This document shows positions 32,904-43,945 of a stretch of DNA of 64,000 bases, piece after piece. The DNA lies in assembly GCA_014898425.1 (NCBI GenBank), contig RCSZ01000014.1, positions 1,116,001 to 1,180,000 on the forward strand. Direction: 5' to 3'. The notes under the pieces are model-generated. The model saw only the letters and a list, made by a program, of their open reading frames with translations, did no database searches and was not told the DNA's origin. Every line of letters starts with the position of its first letter. The first letter of the stretch is position 1. The position numbers and the translations under genes are program-made. Source of the stretch: Botryotinia globosa (lineage: Eukaryota > Ascomycota > Leotiomycetes > Helotiales > Sclerotiniaceae).

Positions 32904-33903
32904 TCACTGCAAATTAACAAACAGCCCTCCATCCACCAAAAGCCCACTCCCATTCACATACCCACTCAACTCCTCGCTTGCCAAGAATACCGCCGGCCCT
33001 GCCAGATCCCCTGGAACTCCCGTTCTCCCCAACGGAATCCTTCCTTCCATGTATTTCCTCTTCTCCTCATCTTTCAAATCCTCCTCATTTAATTGCGTCC
33101 TGATTGTTCCGGGTAAGAGCGCATTGCATCTAATACCGTGTTTACCCAGCGCACACGCCATACTTTGCATGAGTGATAGAACACCGGCTTTGGTGGGTGT
33201 GTAGTGGGTTTGTTGTGCGCCGCCTACGAGGGCAGAGATGGAGGAAATGGCGATGATGGAGCCGCCGGGGGGAGATTGGGAGGACATTTGACGGGCGGCG
33301 GCTTGAGAGGTGTAGAAGGCGCCGTCGAGATTGGTGCGGACGGTGGAGGAAAAGAGATCGGGTTCTAGTCTATTTGGTTTGTCAATTTCTTTTTCTTTTT
33401 GTTCACTTTCCTCTCCTCCTTTCCCCTTTTTATCTCGGCCCAAATCCTCCCAAACAAACAAACAAATAAATAAATCAAAAAACTCACTTCAAAAACTCCG
33501 CAAACCGACAAACTCCCGCATTACTAACAAAAACATCCAATCGTCCCCATTTCCCCACTGCCTTCTCCACCAATTCCTTCCCCGTCTCCGGTTTACTAAC
33601 ATCTCCTGGTACATCTAACAATTTCCCCGCCTTCTCATTTTCTCGCGCCAGAGCTTTGGCTTCCGCGTGCAGCGATTCCAGATGTGGGATATCGGAGTCG
33701 AGACCGAGATGATTGACTGCTACATTACAGCCTTGACGAAGATAAAGGAGAGCGATTGCGCGGCCGACTGCAGGAGAACGAATAGTGTTAGTTGAGGTGT
33801 GTAAGAGAGGGGGTTTTGGGCAATTGGGGAACGAACTTCCTGTGGTTCCACCAGTTATAGCAGCGGTTTTACCGGCGAGTAGGTGCACGCCTTTGAGACT
33901 CAT
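32904..33903 (-). CDS. lraA: L-rhamnose 1-dehydrogenase (SDR family)
   Basis: This enzyme oxidises L-rhamnose to L-rhamnono-1,4-lactone with NAD(P)+, the first step of the fungal non-phosphorylated L-rhamnose pathway. Exons are 33837-33903, 33488-33767 and 32904-33369; introns 33768-33836 and 33370-33487 join in phase to 270 residues. The dinucleotide loop is TGGTTGIGRA (split by intron 1), followed by NHLG, SNAGVCRFAEF, and catalytic Ser in SSISALVGG. Next come YTPTKAGVLSLMQSMACALG with catalytic Tyr and Lys, GKHGIRCNALLPGTIRTQLN, and a C-terminal GSGLLVDGGLFVNLQ. From memory, the stretch from the Tyr/Lys motif to LPGTI closely resembles fungal L-rhamnose dehydrogenases, more than generic SDRs. 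The next gene upstream on the same strand encodes the third enzyme of the same pathway, which strengthens the call. Cytosolic. Confidence 0.85.
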
Positions 33904-34466
33904 GGTTTGGATGTAGTGCTTTAAAATCTAGAGATAAGTAGGCTCTATACGTATATGTAGAACGAAATGAATATTATGTTATTCACTGAAATGGCGGGGT
34001 ATCCGAGGAAGAAAGCTCGTGATGAGTATATGGAATGATTGTTTTTCTTTGAAGATGGTAGAGTATGTCAATTGGTGTAATGTAAAGAGTAGATGCAAAG
34101 CAACTTCAACAAGTACCTAGGTAGGTATTATGTGAGAAGTATCAAACAATCTTATGAGTATAAATTGGTGTTGTGTTGTAAGTGAATCAATAGCTCCAAA
34201 AATTAGACCCTTGTCAAGACTGGAAGGACCCCGCGATTCGGTCCTCGAGTCAAAGACCACCGAAGCCGAAGTGGTGTGTAAAACGTGGGGCAAGTCGGCC
34301 GTCCACCTGTTCTCGCAAGGTATTGTGTTATTATATTTATGCAAATTTGTAAACGGTACATACTCTAAAAAGTCTTGGATCATGATCATACGGAAATAGA
34401 TAATATTGCATTGCATTGTATAAATAAATTAAAAGGCTAATAAAACAAATTGGCTTATGATTCAAA
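33904..34466. promoter_or_regulatory. lraA promoter / lrdA 3' flank
   Basis: This is the 563-base gap between two tandem minus-strand genes. It carries a TACCTAGGTAGGTA motif near 34110 and a GC-rich patch at about 34225-34310 with several CGG/CCG triplets (for example GTCGGCCGTCC). These are candidate Zn2Cys6 sites only; no defined operator was identified. Confidence 0.35.
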
Positions 34467-35890
34467 CTATGAGCTTGACAAGTTCTTGATTTCTTCCACC
34501 ACTCCATCTACAACACCCTGATTTTCAGACTTCTTTTGCTCAACTGCTGGTTGGCCAAGAGGTCTCTCTGGGTTTGGTGTTAAGAGGTATTGTGCGGGAA
34601 TAAGTCGAGCAGCTGGGTTGAGGGTCAAACCAAAACCTGGCTTGTCGAGTTGTGAAACATCCAGGTATCCCTTCACTGGAATTGGTTCATCCAAGAATAA
34701 ATCTCCAAAGACAGGCAAGACACTCTTTCCATCCGGTGAATTTGCAAGGTACTCTTGGAATGGACAATTTGTTTGAGAAACCACAAAATGGTAACTGTAA
34801 GGTCCACTTGCATGTGGTACCACCGGAATATCATAAGCGGCTGCCATTGCTGCAACTTTGAGCAATTCCGTCATTCCCCCAAGCCACATAACATCGGGTT
34901 GAATGATATCGAGATTTCGACCTTCGATAAGTTTTCTAAATCCATATCTCGAGTATTCATGCTCGCCCGTGGTGAACTTGAGTTGTGGATGAGCTTGTTT
35001 GATTTGTGCAAATCCATCAGTGTCATCTGGAGATAAACACTCTTCCCACCAATTGATATTTAAATCTTTGCAAGCTGCAGCAATTTGAATAGTGTATGGA
35101 ACGTTGAGACTCATGTAACAATCGACCATCAGTGGGAAGTCAGGGCCCACACTTTCTCTATGTTTTCTGAGGAATTCAACGTTCTTTTGGAGTCCCTTGT
35201 GACCCTCTTCTGGACAGTATGGCAGTGGAACTTTAGCACCCCAGAATCCCATGGCCTTTGCGGCAGTGGGTTCTGGTCCTGTGCAATAAAAGTCGAGCCT
35301 CTCCCGTGTAGCTCCTCCAATCAACTTGTATACTGGCTCTCCTCTGATCTTTCCGAGTAAATCCCAAATCGCCAAATCAATAACTGAGATGACAGCAACC
35401 GGGAGACCCTTTCGACCATAAAACATTGAACCTCTGTACATTTGTTCGAAGAGATGGTTGGTATCTCTCGGATCGGCACCGATAAGGAATCTTTCGAAAT
35501 GTTGGTGAACTAACCAACATGCGGGCGGACCTGCGAACATATGGTGAGTTTTGAACGGTGAGACGGGAGATATTAACAATTACCTCCAAATCCTGTAGCA
35601 AACCCAATTGTGCCATCTGAACCTTCTATCTCAACGCAGAATGAGCCTAGCACATTGATACCCCAACTAGTTCTTGAAGCTCTATAGTTTTCCCATCTTG
35701 ACATGGGTGTGGAAATTGGTGTATCAATCAACCTGAGATAAATTAGCACAAGTCACAAGGTGTATTTGGGTCACACTTACCAATGACCACCTTTCACATT
35801 GTGATAATCTCCTCCAGAGCCAACACCATCCACAACAAAAGTTCGGATAGCTTTGATGGAGGGGAAACTGCGAGCTGATGAAGAAGCCAT
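34467..35890 (-). CDS. lrdA: L-rhamnonate dehydratase (enolase superfamily)
   Basis: This enzyme dehydrates L-rhamnonate to 2-keto-3-deoxy-L-rhamnonate, the third step of the non-phosphorylated L-rhamnose route. Exons are 35781-35890, 35584-35732 and 34467-35530; introns 35733-35780 and 35531-35583 join in phase to 440 residues, slightly longer than bacterial RhmD (about 400). The N-terminal capping domain has GGDYHNVKGGHW and RTSWGINVLGSF. The barrel has YYGRKG-like FYGRKGLPVAVISVIDLAIW and GEPVYKLIGG. Metal ligands appear as Asp in MVDCYMSL, Glu in WWEECLSPDD and Glu in TTGEHEYSRYGFR. Catalytic His and Asp candidates are in the GEHE, IIQPDVMWLGG and VVPHASGPYSYHF segments. The last 40 residues are a polar extension. 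Together with lraA it forms part of a catabolic cluster. Confidence 0.93.
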
Positions 35891-36392
35891 TGTGATTTGG
35901 GCGAGAGGAATAACAGTACTGGCTGTAGCAGAAAGACAAACAGATGGAAGTGAAGAGAAAAGTCAGGAATTTACTACTGTCAACTGACGATTGATGGGGT
36001 AGGGAGGCTACTTTGTAGAATTCATAAGAAACACCTTAGCGGGGGGGGGGGATTGTTCATTCCAAATTGAGCCGGGAGAATATCGACCGAGCTATTTTTG
36101 AAGCGGATTGTAAAGACGAATTCATGATTTGTGAGCGAGCATGGATAGCTCTGGGCCTATTAGAGCATTGGATCTTTCTTGGCATGTGAGACATCAATTG
36201 TAAATAGTGGTAGCCTGGTAGCAGTGGTAGGTGATGTTTGTTGAAGAAGTACTTTGCGGTCATGATGTGTTGTGGAAGTTGCAGATGTTGTAGGTGACGA
36301 TGAAGTCTGAGAGGGTTGAAAGGGTGTCTTGTAGAACGACGAGTATGAATGAATGAGGTTTGCGAGTACAAGGGGGTTGTATACCCAGCTAC

Positions 36393-36470
36393 CAAGTTCT
36401 CTCAGCAAGTTCTCTCAGCAAGTTCTCTCAGCAAGTTCTCTCAGCAAGTTCTCTCAGCAAGTTCTCTCAC
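36393..36470. repeat. 13-bp tandem repeat (CAAGTTCTCTCAG), 6 copies
   Basis: Six head-to-tail copies; the last ends CTCAC. Confidence 0.95.
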
Positions 36471-36540
36471 AATGCACCATTCATTGCCCATTGTATACAG
36501 AGTAGAGAATTGATCAACGAACGAGTCAGCTGGTGAGTCG

Positions 36541-36567
36541 TGACGGGTGACGGGTGACGGGTGACGG
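36541..36567. repeat. 7-bp tandem repeat (TGACGGG), 4 copies
   Basis: Four direct copies in the divergent lrdA/regulator intergenic region. Confidence 0.85.
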
Positions 36568-37254
36568 ACGGGAGGTGCATTAATAACCCAAAGTTACCCC
36601 ACAAAACGCAATTCAAACCCTGTGGGGAGAAGTCCCGCCGTTACATTGAATCAATCAATCAATCCATCCATCAATCCCTTGTTATAGTCTGCAGCTTTCA
36701 TGATTATTGTGTGATATTGAATTGATCAATCAGAGTCTCCATGGGAATGATTGTTTCATGGATGGTTGAATTGCATTATTCTCTGATCTGTTCATCCCAT
36801 ACTCATACATTCATTATACACCACGCACCACACACCACACACCACACACCACACACCATACACCATGAACTCGAAAAACCACCATCATAACCATACCTAC
36901 CTATCCCTTCAATTTTCGCATTGAAGAAATACCTTGTACATGTAACATGTGACCCACCATATATCTTCTTTTTCCCTTCCGTCCTCTCTTTTTTCCAACA
37001 CTGTACTCTTATTATTAGTAAAATCTTACACACTTGACTTCCAACTTCCAACTTCCAAGCTTACCACAAAAAGTGCATCCATAGTACCATACCCATCACA
37101 TCACATTCACTTGGCTATTGGTAAGAAAATTCAAACCCCCACCTCCACCTCCTCGCTCATTTAATACCGAGCTTCTCCTTCCTCTTCGTTCCCATCTTCA
37201 CCGAGATTCGAAACAGGTGGGTTGTCAATATTGTCATTTTGTTATCGGAATCAA

Positions 37255-40200
37255 ATGTCGGCTTCGATGGATATCCAACAATCACCTAGAACGTCTCTAC
37301 GTTCTGGTGCAACTCAACCCGAGAGTGATGGAGAGAATGACCAATATTATAGCGGGGAGGAGGATAGTATTGATGCAAATGGAGACGGTCCTCGCAAGAG
37401 GCAGCGTCGGCCAATGTCAGTCTCGTAAGGAATTATGTCTCATTCTTCTCTCCCTGATGTCCCTGATGTCCCCGGTGTCTCAAATGATCCCGATATCGAC
37501 AACAACAACAACAACAACGAGGAGTCCTCTGTTGCCAATCCTCTTCCGGTCAAGGAATCGGAAGATCATCTCCCAATTAATGATGCGGAAAATGTTAGAC
37601 ATGATTGGCTGACGTTTCGTCGAAGGTGTGAGCTATGTAAGCAAAGAAAGGTACGTCTGTATCAGGTCATTTCTTAATCTAAAATTCATCACATCCATCT
37701 CTACAATCTGGTGTCAATTGATTCAACGGCATTCACGAGATTGCTAAAAAGACATGTGCGCGACGCTGATGTGTCTTTCATGTATCTCACTATGACTTTG
37801 ATGATACACTGCCGAAATCTTCAGATTGTTCGTGCGAAAATTTGATGGATTGTATTCTGACTTGATCAGGTCAAATGTGATCGTGGCCAACCATCATGTG
37901 GATGGTGTAGTCGCAATGGTGCTGTATGTGAATACAAAGAGCGCAAGAAACCCGGTTTAAGAGCTGGCTACGGTCGAGAACTGGAACAAAGATTGGATCG
38001 ACTCGAGGAAATTTTACGCTCGCATGCTCAAATTTTAGAATCATCCTTTGGTCAAAACAGCAATAGTGTTCCCAATAGCGTTCCGAGCGATCACGGTACA
38101 CCACAAAGTATTCATAGCTTCAGACACAATGACGGGCTCCCTAATCATCGTGGAGGGCATGTTGCCAGAGCAGAGACAGCCCTATTTCTTCAAAAGCCTT
38201 CTACATTTGGACAACAAAACACACCTATGGATTTTGGTAATCCAATGCCTCCAACTCCCTCGATGCCATCTATTCACGGCGATATCTTCCATCGGCAACA
38301 TACCCCTGTATCGCAAGGATCGCATGTATCCATGGATATGCAACAAAATCACTCAATCCCAACTAGTCAAGCGTCTGATTTTTATAGTACGAATCAACCA
38401 CCTCTACAATCACCTAGCTTAAACATAAACCCAAACCCAAATGAAGTCTCTTCCGATCATGCGTTACCGCCATACGATTTGCTATATGCATTAGTTGACC
38501 TCTATTTCAAGTATGTCAATACTTGGTGTCCAATATTACATCGAAGATCTACACTGGATTCATTATTTGGTCCATCTGCTTTAGATGAAGCAGATAAGAT
38601 ACTTCTACACGCCATCGTAGCTACTACTCTAAGATTTTCTACGGATCAACGACTCACAGAAGAGAGAAGACGACATTATCATGACATATCTAAACAGAAG
38701 GTATTGTTGTATGGATTAGAAAACTCCTCGGTTAAAGCTCTACAGGCTTTAGTTATCTTGGCTTTGGATCTTGTAGGCAGTAGCAATGGACCACCAGGAT
38801 GGAATCTATTGGCTCTAATTACACGTTCGGTAGTTCAATTGGGACTTGCTGTCGAGACTACCTCTTTCTCTGTCTCGCCAAACTATCCTTCGATTTATAC
38901 ACTTCGAGCAATGGTCTTGCCAGAACCGGAGAATTGGATTGAAGAGGAATCACGGAGACGCCTTTTCTGGATGGTATACCTCTTGGATCGATATGCCACA
39001 ATTGCCACAGCTTTTGAATTTGCGCTGGACGAAAAGGAAATCGACAGAACTTTACCTTGTCGAGATGATCTTTGGAATAAAAACCAACACGTGGAGACTA
39101 GATGGTTCCGCACGAGCGAAAGGACAGAGTACGACATTGACAAACCAGAGAATCTTGGCGCATTCTCGTATTATATCGAAATCCTTGGAATTCTCTCGAG
39201 GATTCATAAATTCTTGAAGAAGCCCGTAGATATCAGTGCTTTGTCCGACGTTGAACAATGGCAAGGCGAATATCGAGAACTGGATAATATGCTCACTTCA
39301 TGGAAATTTAATCTGCCTGGGGATTATGGAAACATGGCGAAGCTTTTTCAACCAGGAAGCAATAAATCCATCAACTGTGGCTGGGTTATGCTACATGCGA
39401 CATATCATACCGCAGTAATACGACTTCATTCATCGGCTGCTTATCCTACAACTCGATCACCTATTTTTACCCCTTCGTATAGTGCGAGTCAACGTTGTCA
39501 TGGTGCTGTTGAGAACATTGCAGCTTTAGGAGAGTACGTATATTATGTTTATTAACTCTTACCCTTGACTGCTACCCTTGAAATTCTAATAATTGACTCA
39601 ACCTTGGCGTAAATTTTGATGTTCTACAAAAGCAAATTTCGAGTAAGATTTACTAACACAGCGCTACAGATACGTGGTTCAAAATGGCATGCTCCCAAAA
39701 TTAGGCCCGCCATTTGCATTCACCCTCTGGGTAGCTGCCCGCTTACTCCTCGTCCATGGTTCAACCATCGAACACAAACTCAGTCCTCAAATCCAGTTCT
39801 TCGTTGACACACTCCGAGACATGGGTACCTACTGGCTCGTCGCTGAACGCTACACAACTATTCTTCAACGGGTACTTGACGAACATCGCGATAGCGAAAA
39901 TGCTGCTGGTACACATGGTGAACGCGTAACTCCTTCGTCGGTTAAAATCCTTGCGGATATGAGGAGATGTGCATATGATTTAGATTTTCTAATCTCAAGA
40001 CAACCGAAGCATGTTGGACTTTCACGAATGCCAAGTATTACTCCGGCCAGAACTCCAGCGCCGAATGAGTTGGAGTACTTGGATGTTTTTGATTTCTTCA
40101 ATGTACCCAGATTACCGGTCGCTCCTGGTGAAAATCAGGGAGATGGTAATGGTGGGAATGGTGGGAATGGTAATGGTGGGAATGGGAATGGGGTGGGTGA

Positions 40201-40327
40201 TCTACAGATGCCAGAGATGGGAAACGGAACGAATGAATTCAATATCACGAATTTCATGGTGGATCAAAATTCAGATTGGTTCAAAACACTGAAACATGGT
40301 ATCGATGGAGGTCAGAATAATAATTGA
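37255..40327 (+). CDS. Zn2Cys6 transcription factor with fungal-specific regulatory domain
   Basis: Exons are 37255-37424, 37626-37650, 37870-39533 and 39670-40327, giving 838 residues. Splicing builds the complete zinc cluster with Cys at residues 58, 61, 68, 75, 78 and 85 (spacing C-x2-C-x6-C-x6-C-x2-C-x6-C). It is followed by ERKKPGLRAGYGRELEQRL and a short coiled coil (DRLEEILRSHAQILE). A long Pro/Ser/Gln-rich linker precedes the fungal-specific domain. That domain starts near YDLLYALVDLYFKYVNTWCP and includes LTEERRRHYHDISKQKVLLY and the arginine motif EEESRRRLFWMVYLLDRY. The C-terminus has a Gly-Asn run. It is nuclear and DNA-binding by family. It is divergent from lrdA, so it is a candidate regulator of L-rhamnose use; Aspergillus RhaR and Scheffersomyces TRC1 are precedents, but orthology is unproven. 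The 25-base exon 2 is unusual but required for the zinc motif. Confidence 0.88.
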
Positions 40328-41404
40328 ATGGAAAGACTTTTTGGTATAAATCTTGGAGTTTGGTTCTGCATGGTATAATTTTTGGATCAGGTGGGAAGGA
40401 AAGGAGCGAGAAGATTATGGGTACTTTTTGGGATCAGCTTTCAGCCTTGTGGGAGCGCCCGAGTGATTAAATACCTTTGGGAAGTATGATTGAGAGGATG
40501 ATCAAACGTGGATGAATGCAACGGATACGGGACGGACGGAAAGGGAGTCGAAGGATCAATAGGGAAAATGGAAAAGCCTACGGGAAGGAATCCGAGGCCG
40601 GGGTGAAATATATGAGGATCAAAAAGCGAGGATGCCCTTGATGGATAAGTGGCCTCGTTATTGTAAATACCTACTACCTATGCATATATGTATGGGGTAT
40701 TAATTGCATTTACATAAAGTACTTGTTTTTGTGTCTCGTCGTGTTTGATTGTGGACAATTCTGAGGACGCTGTTGAAATGTAAGTAGTAGATTGATCCTA
40801 TCAAATATCATTTTATAACTAGGTAGGTTACTCGAGGGAACAGAATACCTACCTGACTTTCAACTATCATTAACTTGTGAAACTCTTCAAATACACATAT
40901 ATTACCTATGAAATTCAAGTTCATATAATACGATATAGCTATAGCGCTAACTTAATACTAGCTAGGTACTCTTTATTAGATAGGTATATAGTTATAATAA
41001 TAGTAATAGAGTCATATATTTATTATCTACTATTTAGTATTTGTTGTATATTATATATATCATGCAGTTACTATATCATGCGCTATATATATAAATATGA
41101 AATATATCTATATATTTATATATTAATTAATTTATTTATTAATTTATTTATTTATTAATTTATTTATTTATTAATTTATTTATTTATTAATTTATTAATT
41201 TTTTTATTAATTTTTTTTAAATCTCTCTATTAATCTCTCAATCTCTCAATCTCTCATCAACCCCTTCCTCATCTATAATATTTCTCCCCTCCATCACCTA
41301 TAACCCAGAAATAAAAGAGAACAAGAGAGACAAACAGGAACAGGAACAGGAACAGTAATAGAAATCCTAAAAAGAGAAGAAAGAGAAGAAATAGAGAGGA
41401 ATCA
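40328..41404. repeat. Extremely AT-rich tract downstream of the regulator gene
   Basis: From about 40870 to 41230 the sequence is almost entirely A and T. It ends in ATTT/ATTA-type microsatellite runs (41130-41215). No coding potential; open frames here are composition artefacts. It could be RIP-degraded repeat DNA or simple expansion. Confidence 0.6.
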
Positions 41405-41776
41405 TATCCCCTAGACCGCTGGGATTGAGCTCCGTTATTTAACAAGGTCTTATTAATTAATTAGATTATTAAGATTCCTTGAATTAAATTTAATCTAATA
41501 TTTATATTTATTTATTTTACATAAAATTTAATTCATATTTTTTTATATCAAAATTTCTAGTATAATAATATCACATATTAATTCACAATTTATTTTTTTT
41601 GGAATTATAAAAAATCAAAATTTGAAATCAAAATTTGAAATCAAAATTCAATAATATAAAAAATGTAATTTAAAAAATCATTAAAATAACTATCTATTCT
41701 ATCTAATAAAGCTTTATTATTCAAAGTATATTATACAGACTATTTTCGGAGCTCATTTCTAGCAGTCTAGGGGATA
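41405..41776. mobile_element. Probable 368-bp MITE with 28-bp terminal inverted repeats and TA target duplication
   Basis: The left end (41407-41434) begins TCCCCTAGAC and ends TGAGCTCCG. The reverse complement of the right end (41747-41774) matches it at 24 of 28 positions. Both ends are bounded by TA (41405-41406 and 41775-41776). The interior is very AT-rich and has no open frame. TA target sites and TIRs of this size fit a non-autonomous Tc1/mariner (pogo/Fot1-like) element. Three of the four TIR mismatches are C/T or G/A, as RIP would leave. No transposase is present in the window. Confidence 0.75.
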
Positions 41777-43687
41777 GAAAAAAATAAAATAAAAATAAAA
41801 AACAATGACCGATGTATACCATACGACGAAACTACGAAATACCTCGTACAAATGTAATCTTATTATATTATATCAAATCACATCACACCAAACCAAACCA
41901 AAAATAATAATAAATTTCCTTCCTTTGCTCTTTTCTATCCTCCCTTCCCTCCCCTCCCCTCCCCTCCCCTTCTCCCTCAGCCTTGCACTCGCACCTGCAC
42001 TGTGGCATACCCAGGACAGGCCCCAAATCCCATCTCCATCTCCATCTCCATCTCCATCTCCATCTCCATCTCCCATCTCCCATCTCCCATCTCCATCCCC
42101 CAACCAAAGGTGTTAAAAAAAAAAGAAAAGCAGACCCCAAATTCCATCCTATCCCATCCCTTATCTCATCTCATCTCTCATCTCTCATCTCTCATCTCCA
42201 TCAATCAATCACCCACTCGCTCACTCACACTTGCATAACCCTGTGCATGCATTACAAATCACATGAGCTAGAAAACATGCATGTATGTATGCACATACAC
42301 GTACATACTTACAAACCTAGACTACCTACGTACAGTAGAGACGAGAAATTTCAAATCCAAAAAATCAAGATATATGACAAATGGATCATGAAATGTAGAA
42401 TCAAGAAAGATGCCAGGGAGACGAGTTGCTGATTGGTAATTAGAATTAGAAATCTATGGCTATCTTTCGAATTTCGAATATCCTTCCTTCATCAATCAAC
42501 CAACTCAATTTCAAATCAGATCTCTCCATTTCTATTTCTATTTCTATTCCTATTCTTGTTTCTTTTGCTATCGCCGTTCTTCTTTCTCCTCCTCTTACTC
42601 CTCCAACCTTCCATTTGATATTATAATCCACATTATCCATAACCCATGATGCATAAATCCGTAATTCTCTAAGAACTAGTAAAAACCGGTTTACTATCCC
42701 CCTCTCCCTCTTCCTCTTACTGTAACATCCCAATTTCCCTGCAGCCCTCTAAAATTTTCATACCTGCAATATCCAGTATTGAATGATCCGTCCTGGGATT
42801 GAGCTGTGAGTAGAATACATGACTCTGACACATGATCCACATGTGTTTTCTAAATCAACAACGAGAAGCGAGAAGCCAGACGAAAATAAATCCAAGGAAA
42901 ACTATAAGAAAAACCCATAGCAAATAGATGAGCCAAGTAGGCGCAGCCTCCAAGACCAAATTCTTCTTGCCCAATCTATTGGAACAAGATTTGCTTCCTG
43001 AGCTTGGAGTCTAGCTCCTAGGTATCGAACACAAAAGAGACTCGTTGACAAATCAACCAAGTATGAATCGCAGATTCAAAGACCTGGTGAATGACTCGAG
43101 AAACTTTCCCCAAAAATAAGACAATCCAGCTCAATATGATAATTCCCTCCCAAACACCAGGTATATTTCCCTTTTCCCAATGCAAAAAATCAGTGTGACA
43201 AAAGAAATAGATGTTCGCAGACAACAAGAGTGTCTGTCTGGGTAGAATCACAATGCCCAATCTCCCGAAGGTCCAATGCGCCATGCCGTATTAAGCCCAC
43301 TATACAATCCCAAAGACTTCAATGATCGTAGAGGTTCCCCATTTATAGCCAACGAAAACTTGTTCTCTTTGTAATGTATATATATGTTTGTGCCTTCAAT
43401 AACTTCGCGGAGAGCATGGCATCGCGCGAGTTCATTCTTCGATCGTAATTGTATAGTTGTATAAGGTAGTGGGTATCTGAAGTAGAGATTGTCGCATGCG
43501 ATTTGGATCATGGCGCAGAGGTGGTGGTTGTTCGATTGTGGCCCATGAAAAGGAGTGAGAGTTCGGATGGTGGAGCAGAAGAAATTCTGCGGCGAAATGA
43601 GAAGAGATATTTAATCCAATGATCGAATTCGAAGCGTACAAGAGGTCGCGATTGCCATGAGTAGCCGGTTATCGAAGACAATATATT
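41777..43687. other. Microsatellite-rich intergenic region
   Basis: It contains CCCTC-type runs (about 41940-41970), a CATCTC hexamer array (about 42030-42090) and TTTCTA/TTCCTC-type tracts (about 42530-42600). Open frames crossing these are repeat translations. On the minus strand, two overlapping ATG frames, 43248-43511 and 43018-43284 (the second hydrophobic), could be parts of a small gene, but I cannot join them. Confidence 0.45.
42030..42090. repeat. CATCTC hexanucleotide microsatellite
   Basis: About six perfect hexamers followed by CATCTCC heptamer variants. Confidence 0.9.
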
Positions 43688-43945
43688 TCATCTGCGGTGT
43701 TGTCTAGATGAGTGGGTATGCGAGCTATGGCTAGCTGTGTGATAGCCAGAGTCTGAGTAGTCTTCCCGCGCATATGGATCTTGGTAGGCTTGATGAGTTG
43801 AGTGCTTAGCGCAAGCATATCCAACTAATACCGTTCTCTCTTGAATTCCATGACCTTGTGTACCATATGCGGCGCACATATCAACGCTGTGCTGGTAGTA
43901 GAGGCAGCGGCAGACTGAGTATCTTTCGACCACTAGATAGCACAT
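43688..43945 (-). CDS. Small cysteine-containing protein, unknown function, likely conserved in ascomycetes
   Basis: A single-exon frame of 85 residues. The first 50 residues look conserved and structured: MCYLVVERYSVCRCLYY, then HSVDMCAAYG, GIQERTVLVGYACAKHS. There are six cysteines in that part (C2, C12, C14, C23 and one near C45, with paired spacing CRC). The last 35 residues are Tyr/Ser/His-rich and probably disordered. The pattern resembles a small uncharacterised ascomycete protein family that I recall only loosely; the cysteines and His could bind a metal. No signal peptide or membrane helix is visible, so it is not an obvious secreted effector. It is the only gene I support in the 40.4-50.3 kb interval. 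Confidence 0.6.
   Translation of the reverse strand: MCYLVVERYSVCRCLYYQHSVDMCAAYGTQGHGIQERTVLVGYACAKHSTHQAYQDPYAREDYSDSGYHTASHSSHTHSSRQHRR

Larger units (their letters stand above)
35891..37254. promoter_or_regulatory. Divergent promoter region between lrdA and the Zn2Cys6 regulator
   Basis: 1364 bases separate two divergent starts. The region contains a 12-base G run near 36041, a 13-bp tandem at 36393-36470, a 7-bp TGACGGG tandem at about 36541-36567 and a CACACAC tract near 36830. There is no supported gene. A shared control region is inferred from gene orientation only. Confidence 0.4.

Noticed and set aside
41805..42238. Frames encoding Ser/Pro/His repeats or Gly/Asp repeats
   Set aside because: Translations of the CATCTC and CCCTC microsatellites.
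43018..43511. Two overlapping minus-strand ATG frames, one with hydrophobic segments
   Set aside because: Possible small membrane protein, but no splice joins them convincingly and no family is recognised.
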